The notes under the pieces were generated by a model. It was not told where the DNA came from and ran no database searches. It saw only the letters and a program-made list of their open reading frames with translations. A DNA stretch of 64,000 bases from assembly GCA_963781775.1 (NCBI GenBank), contig CAWAHE010000031.1, positions 6,621-70,620 on the forward strand, given 5' to 3'. Shown here piece by piece: positions 17,508-26,171 of this stretch (the stretch's first letter is position 1; every line of letters begins with the position of its first letter). Made by a program: the position numbers and the translations under genes. The DNA is from CAVSRC01 sp963781775 (lineage in GTDB: Bacteria; Pseudomonadota; Alphaproteobacteria; Rhizobiales; Kaistiaceae).

Positions 17508-18293
17508 CTATCTCTTGTCCGGCGTCTGGCGCTGCCGCCCGACGAGCTGGATGAGGCCCATACACGCCCATGTCACGAAGAACGCGATGATCGCGAGCGC
17601 GGAGGGTTCGTACGCGCGGTTGGCGCCGATCAGCTGCATGTAAGGGCCGAAGGCCGGCCGGTTGAGCAGCGCGGCCATGGTGAACTCGCCGATGACGATG
17701 GCGAAGGTCAGGAAAGCGCCTGAAAGCACCGCCGAGCGCACGTTGGGCAGGATGACCGCGAACATGATCCGCGGCCAGCCGGCGCCCAGGCTCTGCGCCG
17801 CTTCGGTGAGCGTGCGGATGTCGATCGAGCGCAGCCCGGTGTCCACCGCCCGGTACATATAGGGCAGGCCCAGCGTGACGTAGCTGAACGTCAGGAGAAG
17901 GTCGGTCAACCGGGCCGTCGAGGTCATCGGAAGTATCGACGACGTGTTGTAGACCCGCAGGTAGCCGTAAACGATGATGATTGCGGGGATCACCAGCGGC
18001 AGCAACGTGATGAACTCGACCAGCGGCCGCAGCTTGGGCAGGCGCAGCCTGACCCAGTAGGCGGTCGGCACCACCAGAAACGCGCCGACGACGATGGTGG
18101 CGAAGGCGATCAGCGTCGAATAGGTGAAGGTCGCCTGGAAGCGCGGATCGGCGAAGACGATCTTGTAGGCATCGAAGGTGTATTCGCCGCGGCGAATGCG
18201 CAGCGAAAATTCGAACGTCGCGATCAGCGGGACGATGAAATAGGTCGCACCGAAAGCCATCGCGATCCACGGGCCGATCCGGCTTCGTTTCAT
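17508..18293 (-). CDS. ABC importer permease (second)
   Basis: Membrane permease of 261 residues with about six helices and the EAA loop LTEAAQSLGAGWPRIMFAVILP, which docks to the ATPase. ATG 18293 is chosen because it gives the usual cytoplasmic N-terminus (MKRSRIGPWIAMAFG) and overlaps the first permease stop by 4 bases (ATGA); the open frame extends further upstream only as a shadow of that gene. It is of the PotC/PhnV type and pairs with the permease at 18290-19192. Confidence 0.85.
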   Translation of the reverse strand: MKRSRIGPWIAMAFGATYFIVPLIATFEFSLRIRRGEYTFDAYKIVFADPRFQATFTYSTLIAFATIVVGAFLVVPTAYWVRLRLPKLRPLVEFITLLPLVIPAIIIVYGYLRVYNTSSILPMTSTARLTDLLLTFSYVTLGLPYMYRAVDTGLRSIDIRTLTEAAQSLGAGWPRIMFAVILPNVRSAVLSGAFLTFAIVIGEFTMAALLNRPAFGPYMQLIGANRAYEPSALAIIAFFVTWACMGLIQLVGRQRQTPDKR

Positions 18294-19192
18294 CGCAGCC
18301 ACCGTTCGCTGCGGGCGCGCAGCCAGATGAACAGGCCGTTGGACACGCCGGTGATGAGGATCATGCCGAAGGCGAGCGCATAGCCGAGATGCGGATCGTT
18401 GAGGACGTCGCCGCGGATCTGCGCGAAGAGCAGAATGGTGACGATGTTGAGCGACGAGCCGGTCAGCGCATAGGCGGTCGCGACCGCGCCGAAGGCGTTG
18501 GCAAAAAGCAGCAGCGTCGTGCCGAGGATGCTCGGCCACAGCACCGGCAGCGCGACGTGCAGCCAATATTGCCAGGCGTTGGCGCCGAGAATCTCGGAGG
18601 CCTCACGCCATTCTTTCTTGAGGCCGTCGATCGCAGGCGTGATGATCAGCACCATCAGCGGGATCTGGAAATAGAGATAGGTAATCGCCAGGCCCCAGAA
18701 GCTCAGCAGGTTGAAGCCAACCGAATAGATATTGAAATTCAGGTACTTGATCAGCAGCGCTGTCACCAGACCAGTGCGCCCCAGCGTAGCAATAAAGGCG
18801 AAAGCGAGCGGCACACCGGCAAAGTTCGAGGCGACGCCGGAAAAGGTCAGCAGGGTCGGCCGGAGCCATGACGGCAGGCCGCCAAGCACCACCGCGTAGG
18901 CGAGGAAGAAACCGATGGCCGCGCCACCGATCGCCGAGGCTAGGCTCACCTTGATGCTGATCCAGTAGGCGGCAACGATCGTCGGCGTGAACAGGTTGGT
19001 GATGTTGTTGAGCGTGAACCCGCCGGACTGATCCTGAAATGCGCCACCGACCAGATAGGCAGTCGGAATGATCAGGAACATCAAGGCAAAGACGAAGAAC
19101 GGCACCACTCCGATCCAGGACCACGAGAAACCCGTGGCCTGAAGCCGGGCAAGGAATGCCTGACGTGGAACGGCTTGCGACTGATCGGTCAT
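18290..19192 (-). CDS. ABC importer permease (first)
   Basis: Membrane permease of 300 residues, PotB/PhnU type, with a short cytoplasmic N-terminus, a first helix (WIGVVPFFVFALMFLIIP), and an EAA-like loop (EASEILGANAWQYWLHVALP). ATG 19192 fits the family length; the frame continues upstream to 19231 without support. It is 114 bases downstream of the binding-protein gene and overlaps the second permease by an ATGA. Together they form the channel of the importer. Confidence 0.85.
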   Translation of the reverse strand: MTDQSQAVPRQAFLARLQATGFSWSWIGVVPFFVFALMFLIIPTAYLVGGAFQDQSGGFTLNNITNLFTPTIVAAYWISIKVSLASAIGGAAIGFFLAYAVVLGGLPSWLRPTLLTFSGVASNFAGVPLAFAFIATLGRTGLVTALLIKYLNFNIYSVGFNLLSFWGLAITYLYFQIPLMVLIITPAIDGLKKEWREASEILGANAWQYWLHVALPVLWPSILGTTLLLFANAFGAVATAYALTGSSLNIVTILLFAQIRGDVLNDPHLGYALAFGMILITGVSNGLFIWLRARSERWLR

Positions 19193-19306
19193 CGTTCGCA
19201 GACGAAGCAAGGCCCGGACCACCGGGCCCATGCGTCGTGAGAGGGCCGCGCGAACGAGCTTGCCGCGATGGCAACCGTCATTCGCGCGGTCTCCCGAACA
19301 CCGGAC

Positions 19307-20407
19307 TTACTGGACGTTGGCGCCGACGACCGAGTCCCACTTGGTCTTGATCGGTTCACTTCCGGCGCCCTGCTCTTCCAGCGTCGGGAACTGCGCCTTG
19401 GCGTAGCCCTCGGCCGGCGGAAGCGCATCGAGCAGTTCCTTCGGGATCTTGTTTGCCTTGGCGAGGTCGTTGAAGCGGATCGGGTGGCAATAGCCCTTCA
19501 GCCACAGCAACTGGCCTTCGTCGGAATAGAGATACTCCATCCACAGCTTGGCTGCGTTCGGATGCGGCGCGAAGGCGCTGATGGCCTGGATATAGACACC
19601 CGCTATGACGCCGCTCTTTGGAACGATGACGTCGACCGGCGGATTGCCATTGACGCTGTCGCGCCACGCCAGACCGTTGTAGTCCCAGGCGACGATGACG
19701 GGCGTGGAACCCTGGGCCAGCGAAGCTGCCTTGCCGATGACCGGGACGAAGTTGCCCGCCTTGTTGAGCTTGGCGAAGAACTCAAGGCCCTTGTTGCCGG
19801 CGTCAGCGCCGGCCGCACCGCCGGCCCCCACACCGGACGCATAAACGCCCTGCGTCGCCTGGTTCGAGGCGCGCGGGTCGCCGGCAAGCGCGACGGCATT
19901 CTTGAAGTCGCCGCCAAGCAGGTCCGGCCAGTCGGTCGGCGCGGTCTTGATGATGTCCTTGTTCACGACGAAGGACATCACGCCGTAGTAGTCTCCGTAC
20001 CAGGAGCCGTCGGCGTCCTTGGCGCTATCCGGGATCGTGTCCCAGGTGGCGACCTTGTATGGCTGGATCAGGCCTTCCTTCTTGGCGAGTGGGCCGTAGG
20101 ACAGGCCGACGTCGATCACGTCGGGCGCCTGCGGGCCGGTATTGCCCTTGTTGGCCCGGATCGCCTCGACCTCGTCGGCCGAGCCGGCATCGGGGTTGAG
20201 CTCGTTGATCGCGATCCCCGGATACTTCGCCTTGAACCCGTCGATCACCGCGCCGTAGCCGCACCAGTCATGCGGCAGCGCGATGGTGGTCAGCGAGCCT
20301 TCCTTCTTGGCGGCGGCCACAAGATCGTCCATCGACGCCGCAAAGGAGGTGCTCGTCATGGCGCAGATAGCCAGCGCCGATACTGTAGCCATCAGTGTCT
20401 TGGTCAT
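19307..20407 (-). CDS. ABC importer periplasmic substrate-binding protein
   Basis: Extracellular solute-binding protein of 366 residues. It has a signal peptide (LMATVSALAICAMTSTSFAA, cleavage after SFAA), then the family 1 start MDDLVAAAKKEGSLTTIALP and the pattern GVMSFVVNKDII and HPNAAKLWMEYLYSDEGQ seen in iron/polyamine/phosphonate-type binding proteins. There is a Trp-Cys near the putative ligand cleft (HDWCGYG). The ligand is unknown: typical tyrosine pairs of ferric-iron binders are not obvious, and aromatic cages cannot be judged from sequence alone. First gene of the importer operon. Confidence 0.83.
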   Translation of the reverse strand: MTKTLMATVSALAICAMTSTSFAASMDDLVAAAKKEGSLTTIALPHDWCGYGAVIDGFKAKYPGIAINELNPDAGSADEVEAIRANKGNTGPQAPDVIDVGLSYGPLAKKEGLIQPYKVATWDTIPDSAKDADGSWYGDYYGVMSFVVNKDIIKTAPTDWPDLLGGDFKNAVALAGDPRASNQATQGVYASGVGAGGAAGADAGNKGLEFFAKLNKAGNFVPVIGKAASLAQGSTPVIVAWDYNGLAWRDSVNGNPPVDVIVPKSGVIAGVYIQAISAFAPHPNAAKLWMEYLYSDEGQLLWLKGYCHPIRFNDLAKANKIPKELLDALPPAEGYAKAQFPTLEEQGAGSEPIKTKWDSVVGANVQ

Positions 20408-20643
20408 CGTGTTTCCCCATCAACCGTTGGTGTTCTTCCCTGCCGGGCTCCCTTTCGGCACCCGAACTCGCAACGGCGCTGCTAGCACCGCTGTCTGACG
20501 TTTGCGTGTCACGCCGAAATGCCGCCCTCCGTCCCTCAAATCCTGCCAAACGTTATGACCAAATCCGCCCGTCCGCCAGCCCATTGAGCCCGCCAGAACG
20601 GTCCCTTTCGTCGATTAGCCGGCAAAGTCTGCGGCCAAAAAGA

Positions 20644-20675
20644 GACGCCGACCCCGCGGCGAAGAGGTCGGCGTC
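20644..20675 (-). terminator. Hairpin with T-rich tail (minus strand)
   Basis: Perfect 10-bp arms GACGCCGACC and GGTCGGCGTC with a 12-base loop. Read on the minus strand the stem is followed by TCTTTTTGG, so it can act as an intrinsic terminator of leftward transcripts. It is 290 bases beyond the EamA gene stop and 237 bases before the importer start, so it either ends the EamA transcript or attenuates the importer leader. Confidence 0.6.
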
Positions 20676-20860
20676 AAAATGCTGGCCGGAAACGTGTCCG
20701 TCCGTTTACGCGCATTTACAAAAACCCGGGACCGCGCGGCGGCAGGGGCTTGCCTGGCGGCCGGGCATCAGGAACCCGCAAGCGAACACCCTGCGGCGGC
20801 GCGTGGTGCGGGCAAAACCGTGAAGCGCCCGCCATCTGTCGATTCCGTCTCCCTGACGCC

Positions 20861-20886
20861 CTGTCATTAGCCGGGACAAATGACAG
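20861..20886. repeat. Inverted repeat, possible operator or hairpin
   Basis: Perfect 8-bp arms CTGTCATT and AATGACAG separated by 10 bases, 78 bases downstream of the EamA gene. No T-run follows on either strand, so a protein-binding site or RNA hairpin is as likely as a terminator. Confidence 0.4.
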
Positions 20887-20964
20887 ATCGATTTCGGTTC
20901 GGCGACGGGGTGGTGACCGGGCCTTGGTGTGACGACTTATCCACAGGCGAACGGCGGGCGGTCC

Positions 20965-21801
20965 TCAGGCGCTGCCTGTCTTGACCAGCACCAGTCCGGC
21001 CACGACGAGAGCGGCCGCCAGCCAGCGCAGCTTCCCGAATTTCTCGTGCAGGAAGATCGCGCCAATCGCGGTGGCGAAGAGAACCGAGCTCTCGCGGACC
21101 GCGGCGACCGCACCGATTGGGGCAATCGTCATCGCCCACAGCGCGACGGCGTAGGCGCCATAGCCCATGGCGCCGCCGATCAGCGCCACGGGTACGCGCT
21201 TCGTTATGCCATCTATGATCACCCGGCCCTGGATGAGGTACTGGCCCACGACCGTGGCGACGCCACCGCCAAAGAGAATCCAGGCGACATAGGTGGCGGG
21301 CGCGCCGCTGGCGCGCGCGCCCAGCCCGTCGACGAGCGTGTAGGCGGCAATGACGAATGCATTGCTCACCGCTGCGGCGACGCCGCGGTGCTGCCGCCTG
21401 AGCCCGTCAGCGCCCAGCGAAACGATGCCAGTCGCGACGACGACGACACCGATCAGCACGTTCCTGCTGGCCGGCTCGACGAAGGCGATGGCGGCGATGG
21501 TCACGATTAACGGCGCCAGACCGCGCATGATCGGATAGGCCACGGACAGTTCGCCATGCCGGTAGGCGCGCGCGATCAGTGCGTAGTAGGCAAAGTGGAT
21601 GGCGCTCGAGCCCAACAGATAGGGCACGGCGGCCAGTTTCAGCGGGGGCAGGAACGGCGTCAGCACGATGCCAACCACGGCGCCACCGGCTGCCATGGCA
21701 ATGGCGGCGGCGCTCCGGTCCGGGTCGCGGCGGACCAGGGCGTTCCAGCCAGCGTGCAGCACGGCCGCCGCCAGGAGCGCGAAAAAGACCCCGAGGCTCA
21801 T
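20965..21801 (-). CDS. EamA/DMT family transporter
   Basis: Inner-membrane transporter of 278 residues with ten predicted helices and two EamA repeats; the first begins LGVFFALLAAAVLHAGWNAL and the second contains GAMGYGAYAVALWAMTIAPIGAVAAVRESSVLFA, with the conserved late-helix pattern of drug/metabolite transporters (split here between a glycine-rich loop and helix). Substrate cannot be predicted; related proteins export amino acids or metabolites. It is a single gene, divergent from the PilZ gene. Confidence 0.8.
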   Translation of the reverse strand: MSLGVFFALLAAAVLHAGWNALVRRDPDRSAAAIAMAAGGAVVGIVLTPFLPPLKLAAVPYLLGSSAIHFAYYALIARAYRHGELSVAYPIMRGLAPLIVTIAAIAFVEPASRNVLIGVVVVATGIVSLGADGLRRQHRGVAAAVSNAFVIAAYTLVDGLGARASGAPATYVAWILFGGGVATVVGQYLIQGRVIIDGITKRVPVALIGGAMGYGAYAVALWAMTIAPIGAVAAVRESSVLFATAIGAIFLHEKFGKLRWLAAALVVAGLVLVKTGSA

Positions 21802-21972
21802 GCCGACCCCCGCACGATCATCAGACGGCTACGACTACAAGGCTTTTGGCGACCGGCAGCTCGAGCATCGGGAACCATGAAAGAATCGAAAGATGCAATC
21901 GATTTACCGTCCGGCAACCATTAAGTCGCATGAATTTGGTACCGCCTTGCCGGGGGGCGCCGAAGGAGCGCC

Positions 21973-22269
21973 ATGGACGCCGCTGCCAATCAACCCGTTG
22001 ATCGCGTGGAGGGCCGCAAAGAGCGGCGCATGCGCACCCTGAAGGGCGCGCAAATCGTGTTCAACGGGGGCCGATCGGTATTCGACTGCACGGTGCGCAA
22101 TCTGTCACCGAGCGGAGCGATGCTCGAAATTCCGAGCATGCTCGGCATACCCCCGAAATTCGAGATCGTGATGGAACATGCCACCGCCCGGCGACCGTGC
22201 ACGATCCGGTGGCACACCGACCGGTTGATTGGCGTCCACTTCGACGACGCGCCGGCAGCCGCCGCCTGA
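21973..22269 (+). CDS. PilZ domain protein
   Basis: Small single-domain protein of 98 residues likely to bind cyclic di-GMP. It shows the two PilZ motifs: an RxxxR-type basic cluster (GRKERRMRTL) and the (D/N)xSxxG loop in CTVRNLSPSGAMLEI. The rest is the beta-barrel, with a conserved-looking IRWHTDRLIGVHF near the end. A partner is not encoded beside it; such stand-alone PilZ proteins act as c-di-GMP responsive adaptors. Confidence 0.82.
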   Translation: MDAAANQPVDRVEGRKERRMRTLKGAQIVFNGGRSVFDCTVRNLSPSGAMLEIPSMLGIPPKFEIVMEHATARRPCTIRWHTDRLIGVHFDDAPAAAA

Positions 22270-22364
22270 ACCTGGCAAAAGGGCGACCTTTCGGCGAGGC
22301 GTCCAAATCTGCTAGGGTTGGTGGACACACACGCTCCGCCACCTTTCCCACCCGGAACCCTATC

Positions 22365-23276
22365 ATGCAGACACCCCTCACCGGCCTCTGGCCGCCGGCT
22401 TCGACACCTTTCGCCGCCAATGGCGCGGTCGATGCGAAACGGCTTGTGCGCCGCTGTCGCGGCATGCTCGCCGACGGCGCTTCCGGCCTGGCCGTACTGG
22501 GCACGACGAGCGAGGCCAACTCCCTGACGCTTGCCGAGCGCCGGGGTGTGATCGACGCCTTGCTCGAAGACGGGGTCGCCGCCAACCAGTTGTTGCCGGG
22601 AACAGGCGCCTGCGCGATCGACGACGCGGTCGCCCTTTCCAAATATGCCGGCGAGGCCGGCTGCGCCGGAGTGCTGCTGCTGCCGCCGTTCTATTACAAG
22701 AACGTCTCCGACGACGGACTCTTCGCCTTCGTTGCCGCGGTGATCGAGCGGTGTGGGCCAAAAGTGCCGCGCATCATGCTCTACCATTTCCCGCAAATGG
22801 CGGCGGCCGGTTGGTCCAACGAGCTGGTCGGACGGCTGATCGAGGCTTTTCCCGGCGTCGTCGTCGGCATGAAGGATTCGTCGGGCGACGCCGAGCACAC
22901 CAAGTCGGTGATCGATGCCTTCCCCGACTTCTGGATGTTCCCGGGCGCCGAGGTCTATTTGCTGAAGGCCCTGCAATGGGGCGCCGTCGGCTGCATCTCG
23001 GCGACCGCCAATGTCAACGCGCGCGGCATCGCCCAGTTGATCGCCCGGCAGCACGAACCGGACGCGCAGGCGCGCCAGGAGGAACTGACCGCGATCCGCC
23101 GCTGTTTCGACGGCTTCGCGACCGTGTCGGCGGTGAAGGCGGTGATCGCGGCGCAAACCGGCGACGCCGAATGGCGGCGCGTGCGACCGCCCCTCATGGC
23201 GCTAACCGATGCCGAACGCGAGACGCTTCTGGCGCGGCCGGCGCTGGCGAAATTCCTGGAGGCCGTCGCGGCCTGA
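22365..23276 (+). CDS. Dihydrodipicolinate synthase family protein
   Basis: TIM-barrel Schiff-base aldolase or lyase of 303 residues, DapA/NanA superfamily. Visible are the substrate loop VLGTTSEANSLT, the catalytic Tyr in IMLYHFPQM and the Schiff-base Lys in VVVGMKDSSGD. True DapA usually has GTTGE(S/A) and a Thr-Thr pair; the SEAN variant and the neighbour context suggest a catabolic pyruvate-dependent lyase rather than lysine synthesis. The start at ATG 22365 gives the usual N-terminus (LTGLWPPASTPF). It converges on the PuuE-like gene with a 3-base gap. Confidence 0.8.
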   Translation: MQTPLTGLWPPASTPFAANGAVDAKRLVRRCRGMLADGASGLAVLGTTSEANSLTLAERRGVIDALLEDGVAANQLLPGTGACAIDDAVALSKYAGEAGCAGVLLLPPFYYKNVSDDGLFAFVAAVIERCGPKVPRIMLYHFPQMAAAGWSNELVGRLIEAFPGVVVGMKDSSGDAEHTKSVIDAFPDFWMFPGAEVYLLKALQWGAVGCISATANVNARGIAQLIARQHEPDAQARQEELTAIRRCFDGFATVSAVKAVIAAQTGDAEWRRVRPPLMALTDAERETLLARPALAKFLEAVAA

Positions 23277-23279
23277 TCG

Positions 23280-24191
23280 TCAGGCCGGTTTGTGGTGCGC
23301 GTGCCAGTGCCAGGCGATGTCGATGCGCCGCGGCAGCCAGACCTTGTCCTTCGCCGCCACGTAGTCGATGAAGCGGGCCAGCGCCGCGGTGCGGTTCGGG
23401 CGGCCGACCAGCCGGCAATGCAACCCGACCGACATCATCTTGGGCGCGCCCTTCTCGCCTTCCGCCCACAGATAGTCGAAGCCGTCCTTCAGGTAAGTGA
23501 AGAACTGGTCGCCTGAGTTGAAGCCCTGCGGGCTGGCGAAACGCATGTCGTTGGCGTCGAGCGTGTACGGGATGATCAGGAACGGACCGTGCGGTCCGGG
23601 GATCCAATAGGGCAAATCGTCGGCGTAGGTGTCCGAGCAATAGACGAAGCCGCCCTCCTCCGACGCGAGCTTGATCGTGTGGAGCGACGAGCGGCCGGTA
23701 TAGATGCCGAGCGGCCGCGCACCCGTGACCTGTTCGTGGATGCGGACCGCCTCCATCAGGTCCTTGCGTTCCTCCGCTTCTGAATGGTCCTTGTAGTCGA
23801 TCCACCTGAGACCGTGGCTGGCGATCTCCCAGTCGGCCTCCTTCATGGCGGCGACGGCATCGGGATTGCGGGCAAGCGCGGTCGCTACGCCATACACCGT
23901 CGGCTGGATGCCGCGGTCCGTGAACAGGCGCCACAGGCGCCAGAAGCCGGCGCGCGACCCATATTCGTAAATCGACTCCATGTTCATGTGGCGCATGCCG
24001 GGCCACGGCTGCGCGCCGACGATCTCCGACAGGAACGCCTCGGAGGCCGCGTCACCGTGCAGGATGTTGTTCTCGCCGCCCTCCTCGTAGTTCACGACGA
24101 ACTGGATCGCGACGTTGGCGCCTTTCGGCCATTTCGGGTCGGGCGGATTGCGCCCATATCCGATCATGTCGCGCGGGTAAGGGTCGGTCAT
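23280..24191 (-). CDS. PuuE-like polysaccharide deacetylase family protein (allantoinase/urate catabolism)
   Basis: NodB-fold amidohydrolase of 303 residues closely resembling PuuE proteins, metal-independent allantoinases of purine breakdown. Characteristic are RDMIGYGRNPPDPKWP at the start, VVNYEEGGENNILHGD, ESIYEYGSRAGFWRLWRLF, and the late GLHCRLVGRPNRTAAL and DIAWHWHAHH. The classic metal-binding Asp of deacetylases is replaced, as in PuuE. ATG 24191 is the start that preserves MTDPYPRDMIGYG. No other ureide genes are next to it in the window. Confidence 0.85.
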   Translation of the reverse strand: MTDPYPRDMIGYGRNPPDPKWPKGANVAIQFVVNYEEGGENNILHGDAASEAFLSEIVGAQPWPGMRHMNMESIYEYGSRAGFWRLWRLFTDRGIQPTVYGVATALARNPDAVAAMKEADWEIASHGLRWIDYKDHSEAEERKDLMEAVRIHEQVTGARPLGIYTGRSSLHTIKLASEEGGFVYCSDTYADDLPYWIPGPHGPFLIIPYTLDANDMRFASPQGFNSGDQFFTYLKDGFDYLWAEGEKGAPKMMSVGLHCRLVGRPNRTAALARFIDYVAAKDKVWLPRRIDIAWHWHAHHKPA

Positions 24192-24291
24192 GGAAGCGTC
24201 CTCTGCCGGTCGATTCTGTCGATATTCTAGTGGGCCACGCCGGAAATCGAGTTGCCCGCCCAGCGTTCGCTGCGCCGGGAACTGCACATGG

Positions 24292-24307
24292 TTAATCCAT
24301 CGTTAAC
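24292..24307. promoter_or_regulatory. CtrA-type binding site
   Basis: TTAATCCATCGTTAAC is an exact match to TTAA-N7-TTAAC, the recognition sequence of the alphaproteobacterial cell-cycle regulator CtrA. It lies 63 bases upstream of the small gene at 24371 and 100 bases from the divergent PuuE-like start. Confidence 0.65.
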
Positions 24308-24370
24308 GATCCGCGCCCAAGCTTCCCACTGGTTTCATTCGAGATTCGAACCATCATCGGGACGCGAAAC

Positions 24371-24565
24371 ATGAGCAAGAAAAGGACCATGACGGCGGAC
24401 GACCTCGCCCATGAGGCCGAGCTTAATGAGCAGATCGTCCGGATGCGCGAGATGCTGAGGCTGATGGCGCCGGAAACGGGCGCCGTGGCGCTCGGCGCGA
24501 TCCGCAATGCATTTCCGGATGTTCCGCTGGCCAAACGCGTTCTCGCTCTCAGAGACTACCGCTAG
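24371..24565 (+). CDS. Small conserved-looking protein of unknown function
   Basis: A 64-residue, charged, mostly helical protein (MSKKRTMTADDLAHEAELNEQ... is not a family I recognise) with LNEQIVRMREMLRLMAP followed by AIRNAFPDVPLAKRVLAL. It has no signal peptide or membrane segment. It is supported by its compositional fit, an upstream intergenic region with a CtrA-type site, and a stop that meets the convergent pssA stop with a 4-base overlap. No strong Shine-Dalgarno is visible before the ATG. The position behind a CtrA site suggests cell-cycle or motility-linked expression. Confidence 0.6.
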   Translation: MSKKRTMTADDLAHEAELNEQIVRMREMLRLMAPETGAVALGAIRNAFPDVPLAKRVLALRDYR

Positions 24566-25395
24566 TCGTCGACCTTGCCCTCGTCCGGGCCAGCTGCTTG
24601 CGCATCGGCACGCAGGTGGCTCTGGTACGAATTCCAGGACAGTGGCAGGCAAGCGAGATAGGCGAGCGTCAACACCATCATCGTCGCCCACGGGAAGCTC
24701 GCCAGAAACGCTACGATGAGAACGCCGGCGACGAACAGCGGCGCCACCAGATCGCGCGAAATCCGCGCACCGATAATCTTGCCCGACCAGGTTGGCACGC
24801 GCGACACCATCAGCAGCCCGATCGCCACGGTGTAGATCAGGACGACCGGCGCGGTCAGGAACCCGTGCGGGATGGCGACGAACTCCACGTAGACCGGCAG
24901 CATGACGATCATCGCGCCGGCCGGCGCCGGAACGCCGACGAAGAAACCGCCATGCCAGTCCGGCTTGTCGGTCGCATCGAGGGCAACGTTGAAGCGGGCC
25001 AGACGCAGCGCCGCGCAGATCGTGAAGATCAGCGCCGCCATCCAGCCGACCGAGCGCAACTCGCCGAGCGTCCATACGTAGAGCAGGATCGCGGGCGCCA
25101 CGCCGAAATTGAGAAAGTCGGTGATCGAGTCGAGTTCCGCGCCGAAGCGCGAGGTCGACTTGAGGAAGCGCGCCATGCGGCCGTCGATGCCGTCGAGCGC
25201 CGCGGCCACCGCGATCAGCGCCACGGCAAACTCGAACTGGTGCTCGACCGACATGCGGATCGAGGTGAGCCCGGCGCAGAGCGCCAGCAGGGTCACCAGG
25301 TTGGGCAGAACCAGCCGCACCGGCACCTGCGGTAGTGGCCTCAGCCGCTTGCGGCCATTGGGATCCTCGGGATCAAAGGGCTGGAACAGCGACAT
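24562..25395 (-). CDS. pssA: CDP-diacylglycerol-serine O-phosphatidyltransferase
   Basis: Makes phosphatidylserine from CDP-diacylglycerol and serine, the first committed step to phosphatidylethanolamine. The CDP-alcohol phosphotransferase signature is complete: DGIDGRMARF, then FGAELDSITD. The 277-residue protein has several membrane helices and is of the subclass II (membrane) type found in rhizobia. ATG 25395 is preferred over the TTG at 25404. It follows psd immediately, the two genes being separated by only a few bases, so synthesis and decarboxylation of phosphatidylserine are co-expressed. Confidence 0.9.
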   Translation of the reverse strand: MSLFQPFDPEDPNGRKRLRPLPQVPVRLVLPNLVTLLALCAGLTSIRMSVEHQFEFAVALIAVAAALDGIDGRMARFLKSTSRFGAELDSITDFLNFGVAPAILLYVWTLGELRSVGWMAALIFTICAALRLARFNVALDATDKPDWHGGFFVGVPAPAGAMIVMLPVYVEFVAIPHGFLTAPVVLIYTVAIGLLMVSRVPTWSGKIIGARISRDLVAPLFVAGVLIVAFLASFPWATMMVLTLAYLACLPLSWNSYQSHLRADAQAAGPDEGKVDD

Positions 25396-25400
25396 CGCGC

Positions 25401-26138
25401 TCAATCGATGCGTACGCGGCGCTCGGCCATCTCATCGCCGAAGCGCGCGATGACCGTCTCGCCGGCGATGGCCGTCTGTCCCTCGGCAACCACGACGTTT
25501 GCAGCGACCGGCAGATAGACGTCGACGCGCGAACCGAAGCGGATCAGGCCGATGCGCTCGCCGGGCGCAAGGTCGTCGCCTTCGCCGATGAAACAGGCAA
25601 TGCGCCGCGCGATCAGGCCTGCGATCTGCACGACACCCACCGGACCGTGCCGCGTGTCGAGCACGATGCCGTTGCGCTCGTTGCCTTCGCTGGCCTTGTC
25701 GAGCTCGGCGTTGAGGAACTTGCCGGGCGTATAGACCACTGCCCTGACCGTGCCGGCGAGCGGCGCCCGGTTCACATGGCAGTCGAACACGCTCATGAAG
25801 ATCGAAACGCGACGGCGGCTTTGCTCACCGAGCCCGAGTTCCTTCGGCGCGACTCCGATCGCGACGGCCGACACGCGGCCGTCCGCCGGGCTGACGACCA
25901 GATCGCCGCCAAGCGGCGTCACGCGTTTCGGATCGCGGAAGAAATACGTGCACCATGCCGTCAGGATCAGGCCGATCCAGAAGATGGGCTGCCAGAACCA
26001 GCCGAAAAACAGCGCGACAAACAGCAGGACGGCGATGAACGGGAAGCCCTCGCGCCGGATGGGCACGAGCATGTTCCGGATCGAGTTCGAGGACGGATTC
26101 CATGGCTTTTCCCGCGCGAATTCGGGCCTAGAAAGCAT
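25401..26138 (-). CDS. psd: Phosphatidylserine decarboxylase proenzyme
   Basis: Decarboxylates phosphatidylserine to phosphatidylethanolamine in the inner membrane. It is a 245-residue short-form (archaetidylserine decarboxylase-like) enzyme with an N-terminal membrane anchor (FPFIAVLLFVALFFGWFW), the conserved FFRDP, VVSPADGRVS and FMSVFDCHVNRAP, and the self-cleavage Gly-Ser in LIRFGSRVD, which generates the pyruvoyl group. It is upstream of pssA in one operon. Confidence 0.9.
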   Translation of the reverse strand: MLSRPEFAREKPWNPSSNSIRNMLVPIRREGFPFIAVLLFVALFFGWFWQPIFWIGLILTAWCTYFFRDPKRVTPLGGDLVVSPADGRVSAVAIGVAPKELGLGEQSRRRVSIFMSVFDCHVNRAPLAGTVRAVVYTPGKFLNAELDKASEGNERNGIVLDTRHGPVGVVQIAGLIARRIACFIGEGDDLAPGERIGLIRFGSRVDVYLPVAANVVVAEGQTAIAGETVIARFGDEMAERRVRID

Positions 26139-26171
26139 GGAAAGCAGGCAAATGAAAGCTGGCGCTTTCGG

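Larger units (their letters stand above)
20408..20964. other. Intergenic region between the ABC importer and the EamA gene
   Basis: About 560 bases without a credible gene; short open frames here have no family resemblance or ribosome sites. It should hold the promoter of the importer operon (transcribed leftward) and the end of the EamA transcript. It contains two inverted repeats listed separately (20644-20675 and 20861-20886). Confidence 0.6.
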
